Assembly: GCA_045531755.1 (NCBI GenBank)
Contig: JAZSEP010000049.1
Location: 1-19,212 of the forward strand
Length of the DNA stretch: 19,212 nucleotides
Origin: UBA11540 sp045531755
Lineage (GTDB): Bacteria > Bacillota > Clostridia > Oscillospirales > Ruminococcaceae
Direction: 5' to 3'
A program made the translations under genes and the position numbers. Numbering within the stretch: position 1 is the stretch's first letter; every line of letters starts with the position of its first letter. The notes under the pieces were generated by a model. It was given only the letters and a program-made list of their open reading frames with translations. It made no database searches and was not told the origin of the DNA. Shown in pieces: positions 1 to 4,922 of the stretch.

Positions 1-375
1 TTTGACCCCACCTTCCCCGAGGTTAACGAGAGAAGAAACTGCGCTTATCTCAACAAAGGCGCCGTTATCACAAAGTATACGGGTTCTCGCGGAAAGGGCG
101 GCACGTCCGACGCTTCTGCCGAGTTTATGGGCAAGGTTCGCGCAATTCTTGACCGTCACGACGTTATCTGGCAGACGGGCGAGCTCGGAAGGGTTGACCT
201 TGGCGGCGGCGGAACTGTTGCAAAATATATTGCACACCTCAACGTTGACGTTGTTGACCTCGGTGTTCCCGTGCTTTCTATGCACGCGCCCTATGAAATC
301 GTCTCCAAGACAGACGTTTATATGACCTATCGCGCTTGCGACGCATTCTATAATGATTGTAGTGAAGCGAAATAG
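1..375 (+). CDS. Aspartyl aminopeptidase, M18 family (3' part only)
   Basis: This is the C-terminal 124 residues of an M18 zinc aminopeptidase, which removes N-terminal acidic residues from peptides in the cytoplasm. The reading frame is open from base 1, so the start lies outside the window. Family hallmarks are visible: a glycine-rich GGGGTVAKY segment (about residues 68-76 of the fragment), followed by DLGVPVLSMHAPYE with the His (fragment residue 95) that serves as a metal ligand in this family, and the closing SKTDVYMTYRACDAFY block. M18 proteins usually stop soon after this last block. Here the tail NDCSEAK is encoded by DNA that already belongs to the first hairpin of the palindrome chain, whose left arm contains the TAG stop. 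Family assignment is confident. The exact substrate and subfamily cannot be set from the fragment. Confidence 0.9.
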   Translation, partial: FDPTFPEVNERRNCAYLNKGAVITKYTGSRGKGGTSDASAEFMGKVRAILDRHDVIWQTGELGRVDLGGGGTVAKYIAHLNVDVVDLGVPVLSMHAPYEIVSKTDVYMTYRACDAFYNDCSEAK

Positions 376-533
376 TGCACACACTATTTCGCCGCCAAAT
401 CATTGATTTGGTGACAAATTTTCTTTGAAAATTTGTCTACACTCATTGCAATGAAATGAAAGCACAATTAAATTTTAAATTTAATTGTGTGAAGCCGATT
501 ATATCGGCTAGACAAAACATCTTTTGTTTTGTC
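367..533. repeat. Chain of seven different perfect palindromes (hairpin array)
   Basis: Seven inverted repeats follow each other almost without gaps: 367-392 (11-bp arms, loop 4), 395-411 (7-8 bp, loop 1-3), 413-437 (10 bp, loop 5), 443-454 (12-bp palindrome without loop), 463-489 (12-13 bp, loop 1-3), 493-509 (7 bp, loop 3) and 511-533 (9 bp, loop 5). Gaps are 2, 1, 5, 8, 3 and 1 nt, so about 147 of 167 nt lie in a hairpin. Every arm pair is perfect Watson-Crick with no G-U pair, and the seven stems have different sequences apart from a shared GACAAA start in the third and seventh. No ORF fills it, and it is not a CRISPR array or a tandem repeat. Its function is unknown. It could be a palindromic mobile or repeat element, a structured 3' UTR, or a protein-binding region. 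Confidence 0.85.
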
Positions 534-563
534 CTTTCATATTCATTATAAGGATTAATTCAT

Positions 564-596
564 CAGGCTCTGCTTTTGCAGAGCCTGAAATTTTTT
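564..596 (+). terminator. Intrinsic terminator after the aminopeptidase and hairpin chain
   Basis: A perfect 10-bp GC-rich stem (CAGGCTCTGC with its complement, 564-573 and 578-587) with a TTTT loop is followed by AAATTTTTT. This is a classical rho-independent terminator. It stands about 30 nt after the last hairpin of the chain at 367-533, so the chain would be transcribed as a 3' UTR of the aminopeptidase mRNA. Confidence 0.85.
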
Positions 597-604
597 CAAA
601 AAGG

Positions 605-634
605 TTGTAAAATCCATCGAATGTATGGTATACT
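605..634 (+). promoter_or_regulatory. Promoter for the CBM9-like gene
   Basis: TTGTAA (605-610) and TATACT (629-634) are separated by 18 nt, with an extended -10 TGG directly before the -10 box. The expected transcription start near 641 leaves a short leader with GGAGGG at 648-653 before the ATG at 659. Confidence 0.65.
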
Positions 635-658
635 ATTTATATTGATTGGAGGGATAGT

Positions 659-1246
659 ATGGCTTTTAAAATCAGCAGGGTTAAGGAAAGGTTTTCCTTT
701 GACTCGCTCGCAGTTGCAAAGATTGTGAACTACCCCTTCGAAAAGCGCGATTACAAGCCCTTTGCACAGGCTCGTGTGTGTCTGACCCCAACGCGTTTCG
801 TTGTCAGAATGTGGGCGTTTGAGGCAACTCCGATTGCCGATGTCACAGCTCCCGTTCCCGAGATGCTTTGCGAGGATTCCATACTCTGCTTCCAGATTGG
901 AAATTCAGACAGATATCTCTCGGTTTGTGCAAACGCAAACGGCGTTTTCTATCCCGAGCTTGTTTGCGGCAGCGACAAAAAAACCGTCACACCGTCGATT
1001 TTTGAAACGAGCGCCTTTACGGGTGAAGACCTGCAGGGCGAGTATTGGGGAATGCAGTTCTCCTGTGAGATTTCCGCGCTAAACGAGCTTCTCGGCTTTG
1101 ATATCCTCGAAAACGAGCTGAAGGGCAACGTCTACAAAGCCTGCTTCAACAGCCGTGCGGAGCATGTCGGCGCACTTTTTAACTTGAAATCCAAGACCAT
1201 ATACGACCCCGAAGCCTTTGGGGAATATGTAATAACCAACTACTAA
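659..1246 (+). CDS. Carbohydrate-binding family 9-like (CBM9-type) protein
   Basis: This 195-residue protein has no signal peptide or membrane segment, so it is probably cytoplasmic. The pattern RFVVRMWAFEATP (about 46-58), then CEDSILCFQIGNSDRYLSVCANANGVFY (about 71-98) and a C-terminal KACFNSR...FGEYVI block matches the layout of the CBM9-like/DOMON-type beta-sandwich proteins common in Bacteroidetes and Clostridia. Those proteins are often stand-alone and of unclear role. The assignment comes from recalled pattern and not from a search, so it is moderate. The start at 659 is fixed by GGAGGG five bases upstream. It has its own promoter (605-634) and shares a transcript with the 44-aa gene that begins 11 nt downstream. 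What it binds, if anything, cannot be told from the sequence. Confidence 0.55.
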   Translation: MAFKISRVKERFSFDSLAVAKIVNYPFEKRDYKPFAQARVCLTPTRFVVRMWAFEATPIADVTAPVPEMLCEDSILCFQIGNSDRYLSVCANANGVFYPELVCGSDKKTVTPSIFETSAFTGEDLQGEYWGMQFSCEISALNELLGFDILENELKGNVYKACFNSRAEHVGALFNLKSKTIYDPEAFGEYVITNY

Positions 1247-1257
1247 GGAGGAAGAAT

Positions 1258-1392
1258 ATGAAAACCTTTATGAAGATACTCGGCGTTATGTTTGCTATTG
1301 TAGCTGTAGCCTTCACTGTGTGCGGTATTCTTGACTATTTCTGCAACACGGGCAGAGGCTCATATTTTGAAATCGAAAGCACCGAGGAATAA
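1258..1392 (+). CDS. Small single-pass membrane peptide (44 aa)
   Basis: This short gene encodes 44 residues and has a strong ribosome binding site, AAGGAGG (1245-1251), six bases before its ATG. It starts 11 nt after the stop of the CBM9-like gene and clearly shares its transcript. The product has a basic start (MKTFMK), one hydrophobic stretch (about residues 6-25, LGVMFAIVAVAFTVCGIL), then a short polar acidic tail ending ESTEE. This fits a small inner-membrane peptide with the tail outside or inside; topology cannot be decided. I recognise no family. Ribosome binding site, spacing and the terminator right behind it make it a believable gene despite its size. Confidence 0.65.
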   Translation: MKTFMKILGVMFAIVAVAFTVCGILDYFCNTGRGSYFEIESTEE

Positions 1393-1405
1393 CCCAAAAC
1401 ACAAG

Positions 1406-1439
1406 GGGCATCGGACCTTTTGTCCGATGCCCTGCTTTT
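1406..1439. terminator. Bidirectional terminator between convergent genes
   Basis: A perfect 11-bp stem (GGGCATCGGAC at 1406-1416 with 1422-1432, loop CTTTT) is followed on + by TGCTTTT. On the - strand it is followed by TTGTGTTTT. It sits between the convergent 44-aa gene (+) and the YtxH-like gene (-), and can serve both. Confidence 0.75.
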
Positions 1440-1458
1440 AGCGAAGCTTTTGGCGGCT

Positions 1459-1641
1459 TCAGCGAAGCATATATCCGACTTCATCTACCAGCTCGCGTGC
1501 GGTGCGTACGGCTCTTGCCACGCCTTTTTTGCATCTTTTGCGCATCTTTTTCGTGCTGTCCGAAGACATTATATATGCGACGGCTCCAACCGCCATACCA
1601 AGCATAATCCCTTTTATTATTCCTTCTGTGTTTCTGCTCAT
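1459..1641 (-). CDS. YtxH-like small membrane protein (60 aa)
   Basis: The product begins MSRNTEGIIKGIMLGMAVGAVAYIM: a short polar start, then a glycine/alanine-rich membrane helix (about 8-25), then a basic amphipathic stretch (SSDSTKKMRKRCKKGVARAVRTARELVDEVGYML). This layout is typical of YtxH-type small proteins of Firmicutes, which are associated with the membrane and of unclear, sometimes stress-related, role. A longer start at 1671 exists but has no ribosome binding site. The start at 1641 is preceded by GGAGGG five bases upstream, so I prefer it. The family call is by overall layout only. Confidence 0.6.
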   Translation of the reverse strand: MSRNTEGIIKGIMLGMAVGAVAYIMSSDSTKKMRKRCKKGVARAVRTARELVDEVGYMLR

Positions 1642-1952
1642 AGCGCCCTCCGAAATTTTAGGTTCAATCATATTTTCGGTTTTCGGGGGACAAATATCCT
1701 CTGTAATTTTTACCTTTTGACCGCTTTTTTGGCAAAAAACGCCGTATGTTTTATTGCTTTTTACAAAAGCGGTTTTGCGGTTTGTTTGCGTCCTGTGTTT
1801 TGCTTGTGAGAAATGCTGTGTTTTTGGGGACAGGTTGTCTTTTGTTTGTGCAAAATCACGGATTTTAGCATAGTATGGGGCAGGCTGACTTGGTTTGTAA
1901 TTCTCTGCCGACAGGTTTATAATAAAATTACTGAAAAGTTAGGAAAATGAAT
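1642..1952. other. Intergenic region between divergent ytxH-like and pdxK genes
   Basis: This stretch of about 310 bases has no believable gene. At the right end lies the pdxK promoter (1895-1923). On the - strand TTGCCA (1730-1735 read in reverse) and TAAAAA (1707-1712 in reverse), 17 nt apart, could be the promoter of the YtxH-like gene. An 8-bp inverted repeat (CCGCTTTT 1721-1728 and AAAAGCGG 1765-1772) is present. I saw no riboswitch-like fold. Confidence 0.5.
1895..1923 (+). promoter_or_regulatory. Promoter of the pyridoxal kinase/ECF operon
   Basis: TTGTAA (1895-1900) and a perfect TATAAT (1918-1923) stand 17 nt apart. The predicted start near 1930 leaves a leader of about 20 nt, which leaves no room for a riboswitch before the start codon. 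Confidence 0.7.
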
Positions 1953-2813
1953 ATGAACAAAGCTTTAAAGGTGGCGGCGATACACGATTTATCGGGCTTC
2001 GGAAGATGCTCGCTGACTGTTATCCTGCCTATACTCTCCACAATGGGTGTTCAGGTTGTGCCTGTACCGACCGCGATGCTCTCTTCGCACACGGGCGGAC
2101 TGGGTGACGTTTGTGTCCGTGACCTCACCGACTACATCTCTCCCTGTCTTGACCACTACAAGCGTCTGGAGCTTGAGTTTGACTGCATCTACAGCGGTTT
2201 TCTCAACTCGCAGGAGCAGGTTGACCATTGTCTTGAGTTTTTTGCTGCCTATCCTAATGCCTTCAAGGTTGTTGACCCCGTTATGGGCGACCACGGAAAA
2301 GCGTATAAGAGCTGTGACGAAAAGCTCAGGTCGAGGATGAAGGAGCTTGTCGGTGTTGCGGATTTGATAACCCCAAACATCACCGAAGCGTATTTCCTTC
2401 TCAACGAGGAGTATGACCCCTGTCCTCTCACCTCGTCGCAGGCAAAGAGTATGCTCCTGCGACTCTCGGAAATGGGACCCAAATTTGTGGTGATAACAGG
2501 CGTGACGATGGCAAGCGGATGTGTTGCAAACATCGGCTACGACCGCGAAAACAACCGTTTCTGGCAGATCAGGTGCAACTACGTTCCCGTGTCCTATCCC
2601 GGAACGGGCGACCTGTGCGCTTCGGTTATCGTAGGCGGTATGCTGACAGGCGACAGTCTGCCGATTGCTATTGCAAGGGCAACCGATTTTGCGGAATTTG
2701 CAATCAAAACCACCTTCAGCTACAACTCGGATCCGCGATACGGCGTTATGCTGGAAAACTGCCTGCATTGGCTTTTTGCCACGCAGTCGTTCAAGGACCA
2801 CGAACTACTGTAA
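1953..2813 (+). CDS. pdxK: Pyridoxal/pyridoxine/pyridoxamine kinase
   Basis: This 286-residue ribokinase-fold kinase phosphorylates vitamin B6 vitamers with ATP to give PLP or its precursors, in the cytoplasm. Visible motifs are IHDLSGFGRCSL near the N-terminus (10-21), DPVMGDHG (108-115), TPNITEA (140-146) and the anion-hole/catalytic GTGD (217-220). Length is normal for PdxK/PdxY. ATG codons occur at 1947 and 1953. The AGGA at 1941-1944 is only 2 nt from the first but 8 nt from the second, so 1953 is preferred. The ECF S-component gene starts 13 nt after the stop, which points to a B6 uptake and trapping unit. PdxK and PdxY cannot be separated from sequence alone, and HMP kinase (ThiD) is less likely given the GFGRCS start. 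Confidence 0.9.
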   Translation: MNKALKVAAIHDLSGFGRCSLTVILPILSTMGVQVVPVPTAMLSSHTGGLGDVCVRDLTDYISPCLDHYKRLELEFDCIYSGFLNSQEQVDHCLEFFAAYPNAFKVVDPVMGDHGKAYKSCDEKLRSRMKELVGVADLITPNITEAYFLLNEEYDPCPLTSSQAKSMLLRLSEMGPKFVVITGVTMASGCVANIGYDRENNRFWQIRCNYVPVSYPGTGDLCASVIVGGMLTGDSLPIAIARATDFAEFAIKTTFSYNSDPRYGVMLENCLHWLFATQSFKDHELL

Positions 2814-2826
2814 AGAAGGTCTATTT

Positions 2827-3378
2827 ATGAAATTTTCAACCAAAAAGATGGTCATGATTGGTGTTATGGCGGCGCTGTCCTGCGTTGCAACAATGTTTTT
2901 GAAGGTGGAAATTCCCACCCCTCTCGGAAAGGCGATGTTCCACTTCGGTGACGTGTTTTGTCTGTCTGCCGCGATGATGTTAGGCCCTGTAGCCGGCGGT
3001 CTTGCAGGCGGCATAGGAATGTTCTTTGCCGACATCTTTATGGGTTGGGCGGACTCGGCGGTGTTCACCCTTATCTTCAAGTTTATTGAAGGCTTTGTAT
3101 GCGGTCTTATCGCTTACAGCTTTATGCGAAAGGGCAACAAAATCGGGTTTAACGTCGTCGGCGCGGTGTCGGGAACCGTTTGCTATATCGCGCTGTACCT
3201 TGGCAAAAACTTTCTTGAGGATTATCTGTTTCTTCAGGCAGAGCTCGGTACGGTGATGGCTGACCTTTCCACAAAGCTCATCAACTCGGCAACGAAGGGA
3301 CTTGTTTCGGTTGCTGTTTCGGTGGTGCTGACAACCCTGCTCATCAAAGCGTTGAAGAAAAACAAGATTGAGTTTTAA
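2827..3378 (+). CDS. ECF transporter S component, predicted vitamin B6 uptake
   Basis: The 183-residue protein is almost entirely hydrophobic, with five to six membrane segments (about 8-26, 40-60, 62-80, 82-100, 108-130, 155-175) and short loops. This is the size and layout of the substrate-binding S components of energy-coupling factor transporters (DUF1393/ECF-ribofla_trS-like group). It would work with a shared ECF module (two ATPases and the T protein), which is not in this window. The neighbour is a pyridoxal kinase 13 nt upstream on the same transcript, so pyridoxine or pyridoxal is the most likely substrate, as proposed for PdxU-type proteins. That specificity is inferred from context. 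GAAGG seven bases before 2827 sets the start. An in-frame ATG at 2665 would overlap the kinase and is rejected. Confidence 0.8.
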   Translation: MKFSTKKMVMIGVMAALSCVATMFLKVEIPTPLGKAMFHFGDVFCLSAAMMLGPVAGGLAGGIGMFFADIFMGWADSAVFTLIFKFIEGFVCGLIAYSFMRKGNKIGFNVVGAVSGTVCYIALYLGKNFLEDYLFLQAELGTVMADLSTKLINSATKGLVSVAVSVVLTTLLIKALKKNKIEF

Positions 3379-3383
3379 GAAAG

Positions 3384-3410
3384 CCCTCGCGGAAAACGCG
3401 AGGGTTTTTT
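3384..3410. terminator. Terminator between ECF S component and LCP-like gene
   Basis: An 8-bp stem CCCTCGCG/CGCGAGGG (3384-3391, 3397-3404) with a GAAAA loop is followed by TTTTTT (3405-3410). It ends the B6 operon. Read in reverse it is followed by CTTTCTTAAAA and may also end the LCP-like gene, whose stop lies in the T run. Confidence 0.85.
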
Positions 3411-4275
3411 ATCTATATATCGAGAGGTCTTTCAGATATTCTTCGTTTAGTGTGTTATCGGAGTTTGGGATAAATTCAACGGCTGTAAAAAGGATATCCT
3501 TGTCGCTGACTATCTGTTCCAAGGCGGTTCGGCGCGCCTCGAAATCAAAGGCGTTTATATTGCTTTCACAGCTTGCTATCAGTTGCCCGAACACCGCCTG
3601 CACGTCGGTATATGCTCCCGAAGAAATTCTCTGTGATAACAGCGCACAGAGAACGTTAGTCTGTTCGTTTGCGCGCTCAGCTTCGTTTTCTCCGCTGTAT
3701 TTGATGAGCCCGCAGAGCTTTTCACCGAAGAATATGTGCCTGCCCTCGCTCATCGAATATGCCAAAAAACCGTTTTGGTCATAGTATTCAACTCTTTTGG
3801 GGCAGTCGTAGGTTACCGCTCCAAAGCTATCGACAAGGTCGGAAAAAGCTGTTTCCTCGATGCGCAGATAGCGGTCTATTTCAACGTTCAAGGCTTCGCT
3901 GAGCTTGCCGACGAGCGCCGACAAGCCCGAATAGGCAGAAATTTCCGACAGGGTTCTCTGCCCCTCTGTGTCGGATATTACCGTTTCGGCAGGGATTGAG
4001 GTTATAAGCACCCGTTGGTTTGGCGCGTCAAGGCGCAACAGGCTGTAGTATGCCGTCTGCGGTTGTTTGCGCGAGTAGCCTGCAACGAGCACCGTTATAC
4101 TCTCAGAATCGCTGAAGCTGTGCTCGATTTTTGGAACGTTTTCGGTGATGCTCTGTGCAGGTGCAGGGTTCAGAACGCGCATCAGCGCAAGAAAGCCGAT
4201 GAGCGTTACCACCGAAAAGGTTATCAGAAAGGACAGGATGAAGTATCTGAGTCCCATTCGTTTTTTCTTTGACAT
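3409..4275 (-). CDS. Divergent LytR-CpsA-Psr (LCP)-like membrane protein, probably inactive site
   Basis: The protein is 288 residues: a basic N-terminus (MSKKKRMGLR), one membrane helix (about 11-33) and an extracytoplasmic domain. The layout ITVLVAGYSRK (60-70), LLRLDAPNQRVLITSIPAETVI (79-100), ALNVEIDRYLRIE (128-140), DLVDSFGAVTYDCP (146-159) follows the LCP domain, whose members attach teichoic acids or other glycopolymers to peptidoglycan. Residues that normally bind the polyprenyl pyrophosphate are changed: the usual PRD is PAE (95-97), the SDT before it is AYYS, the ARxR segment reads KYSGEN (192-197), and RxxRQ reads RANEQ (201-205). It is therefore a remote or degenerate LCP member, perhaps without transferase activity. 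AGGAGGG four bases before the ATG fixes the start. It stands alone on its strand. Confidence 0.65.
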   Translation of the reverse strand: MSKKKRMGLRYFILSFLITFSVVTLIGFLALMRVLNPAPAQSITENVPKIEHSFSDSESITVLVAGYSRKQPQTAYYSLLRLDAPNQRVLITSIPAETVISDTEGQRTLSEISAYSGLSALVGKLSEALNVEIDRYLRIEETAFSDLVDSFGAVTYDCPKRVEYYDQNGFLAYSMSEGRHIFFGEKLCGLIKYSGENEAERANEQTNVLCALLSQRISSGAYTDVQAVFGQLIASCESNINAFDFEARRTALEQIVSDKDILFTAVEFIPNSDNTLNEEYLKDLSIYR

Positions 4276-4325
4276 ATTTCCCTCCTGTTTTTAGGTATTG
4301 TTCCCAAAAACCGAAAGAATATACA

Positions 4326-4354
4326 AACAGCGAAGTGCAAAGCACCTCGCTGTT
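4326..4354 (-). terminator. Terminator of the XRE regulator gene
   Basis: Arms 4326-4338 and 4342-4354 pair at 12 of 13 positions around a 3-nt loop, and the hairpin begins just downstream of the XRE gene stop at 4358. Read on -, a T-rich stretch follows the hairpin. It separates the XRE gene from the LCP-like gene on the same strand. Confidence 0.6.
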
Positions 4355-4357
4355 TTA

Positions 4358-4570
4358 TCATTTTTCATCTGTTCTTCCAACAAGATAGTCAAGCGACACT
4401 CCATAGAGGTCTGCTATTCTTACAAGTATCTCCAGCTTTGGCTCTCTTGTCATCAATTCATAGTTCTGATAGGCTTTTTCCGTAATATCGCAATATATTG
4501 CTACCTGTCCTTGTGTATATCTTTTTTCTTTTCTGCACTCTTTGAGCCGTTTTGAAAGAATGGTTTTCAT
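4358..4570 (-). CDS. XRE-family helix-turn-helix regulator
   Basis: A 70-residue protein consists of almost nothing but one HTH_3/XRE domain: LSKRLKECRKEKRYTQGQVAIYC (about 5-27) with the first helices, ITEKAYQNYE as the recognition helix region (about 29-38), and the typical closing PKLEILVRIADLYGVSLDYLVGRTDE. Such small proteins are phage-repressor-like transcription factors. The ATG at 4570 is preceded by AGGTGA at good spacing; a GTG at 4579 is possible but less likely. It is divergent from a cysteine-rich membrane peptide gene, and a 14-bp near-palindrome lies in that gene's promoter, so it probably represses that promoter and maybe its own. The gene is AT-rich compared with the chromosome around it, which suggests transfer. 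Confidence 0.88.
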   Translation of the reverse strand: MKTILSKRLKECRKEKRYTQGQVAIYCDITEKAYQNYELMTREPKLEILVRIADLYGVSLDYLVGRTDEK

Positions 4571-4591
4571 AAATATCACCTACAAATGTTC

Positions 4592-4620
4592 TTGACAAAA
4601 CAAGTGTAGTCGATTACAAT
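4592..4620 (+). promoter_or_regulatory. Near-consensus promoter with palindromic operator
   Basis: TTGACA (4592-4597, perfect consensus) and TACAAT (4615-4620) stand exactly 17 nt apart. Between and across them lies TGTAGTCGATTACA (4605-4618), palindromic at 12 of 14 positions; the symmetry continues for 4 nt on each side with 3 of 4 matches. A repressor bound there would cover the spacer and -10 box. The divergent XRE regulator is the obvious candidate. Confidence 0.7.
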
Positions 4621-4661
4621 TGAAAATATACCAACAATTGTTAGTGTTTGGAGGGGCTGAT

Positions 4662-4904
4662 TTGGCAGAATTTTGTTTAGATTGTATGAATAAACTTGAC
4701 GGGACTTGCGAAGACAGTAAAAAGTACATTCTATCCAAGGAATTAAATCTTTGTGAAGAGTGTGGAGAGTATAAACACACCGTTATTTGTGAAAGAAAGT
4801 ATCACTATCTTCACAAATTTCGTTTTATTCTTATTCCCTGTTACATTATGTGGCGTATTATAATGCTACCATATCTTATCTATAAATATAAAAAAGACAG
4901 ATAG
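4662..4904 (+). CDS. Small four-cysteine (zinc-ribbon-like) membrane peptide, TTG start
   Basis: I recognise no named family. The chosen start is TTG at 4662, five bases after GGAGGGG (4650-4656). The upstream ATG at 4620 lies inside the -10 box and has no ribosome binding site, so it cannot be used from this promoter. The 80-residue product has two CxxC pairs (C5/C8 and C31/C34), further Cys at 16, 43 and 60, and a hydrophobic C-terminal segment (about 53-75) ending YKYKKDR. This suggests a small metal-binding head attached to the membrane on the cytoplasmic side. It has a very strong promoter and a repressor-like neighbour facing away, and is AT-rich. A role in an accessory or stress/defence unit is possible but is inference only. 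Confidence 0.6.
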   Translation: MAEFCLDCMNKLDGTCEDSKKYILSKELNLCEECGEYKHTVICERKYHYLHKFRFILIPCYIMWRIIMLPYLIYKYKKDR

Positions 4905-4922
4905 TTTTCTATCTGTCTTTTT
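4891..4922. terminator. Bidirectional terminator containing both stop codons
   Basis: A perfect 14-bp stem, AAAAAGACAGATAG (4891-4904) with 4909-4922 and a TTTT loop, ends in a T run on either strand. It lies between the converging cysteine-peptide gene (+) and EamA transporter gene (-). The TAG stops of both genes are inside the stem, one in each arm. Confidence 0.9.

Noticed and set aside
367..533. CRISPR array or integron attC site
   Set aside because: The palindromes have different sequences and there are no repeated units or spacers, no cas genes and no integrase. attC sites have a defined pair of core sites that I do not see.
1642..1952. Riboswitch ahead of the B6 operon
   Set aside because: The TATAAT box leaves a leader of only about 20 nt, and no conserved riboswitch core was seen.
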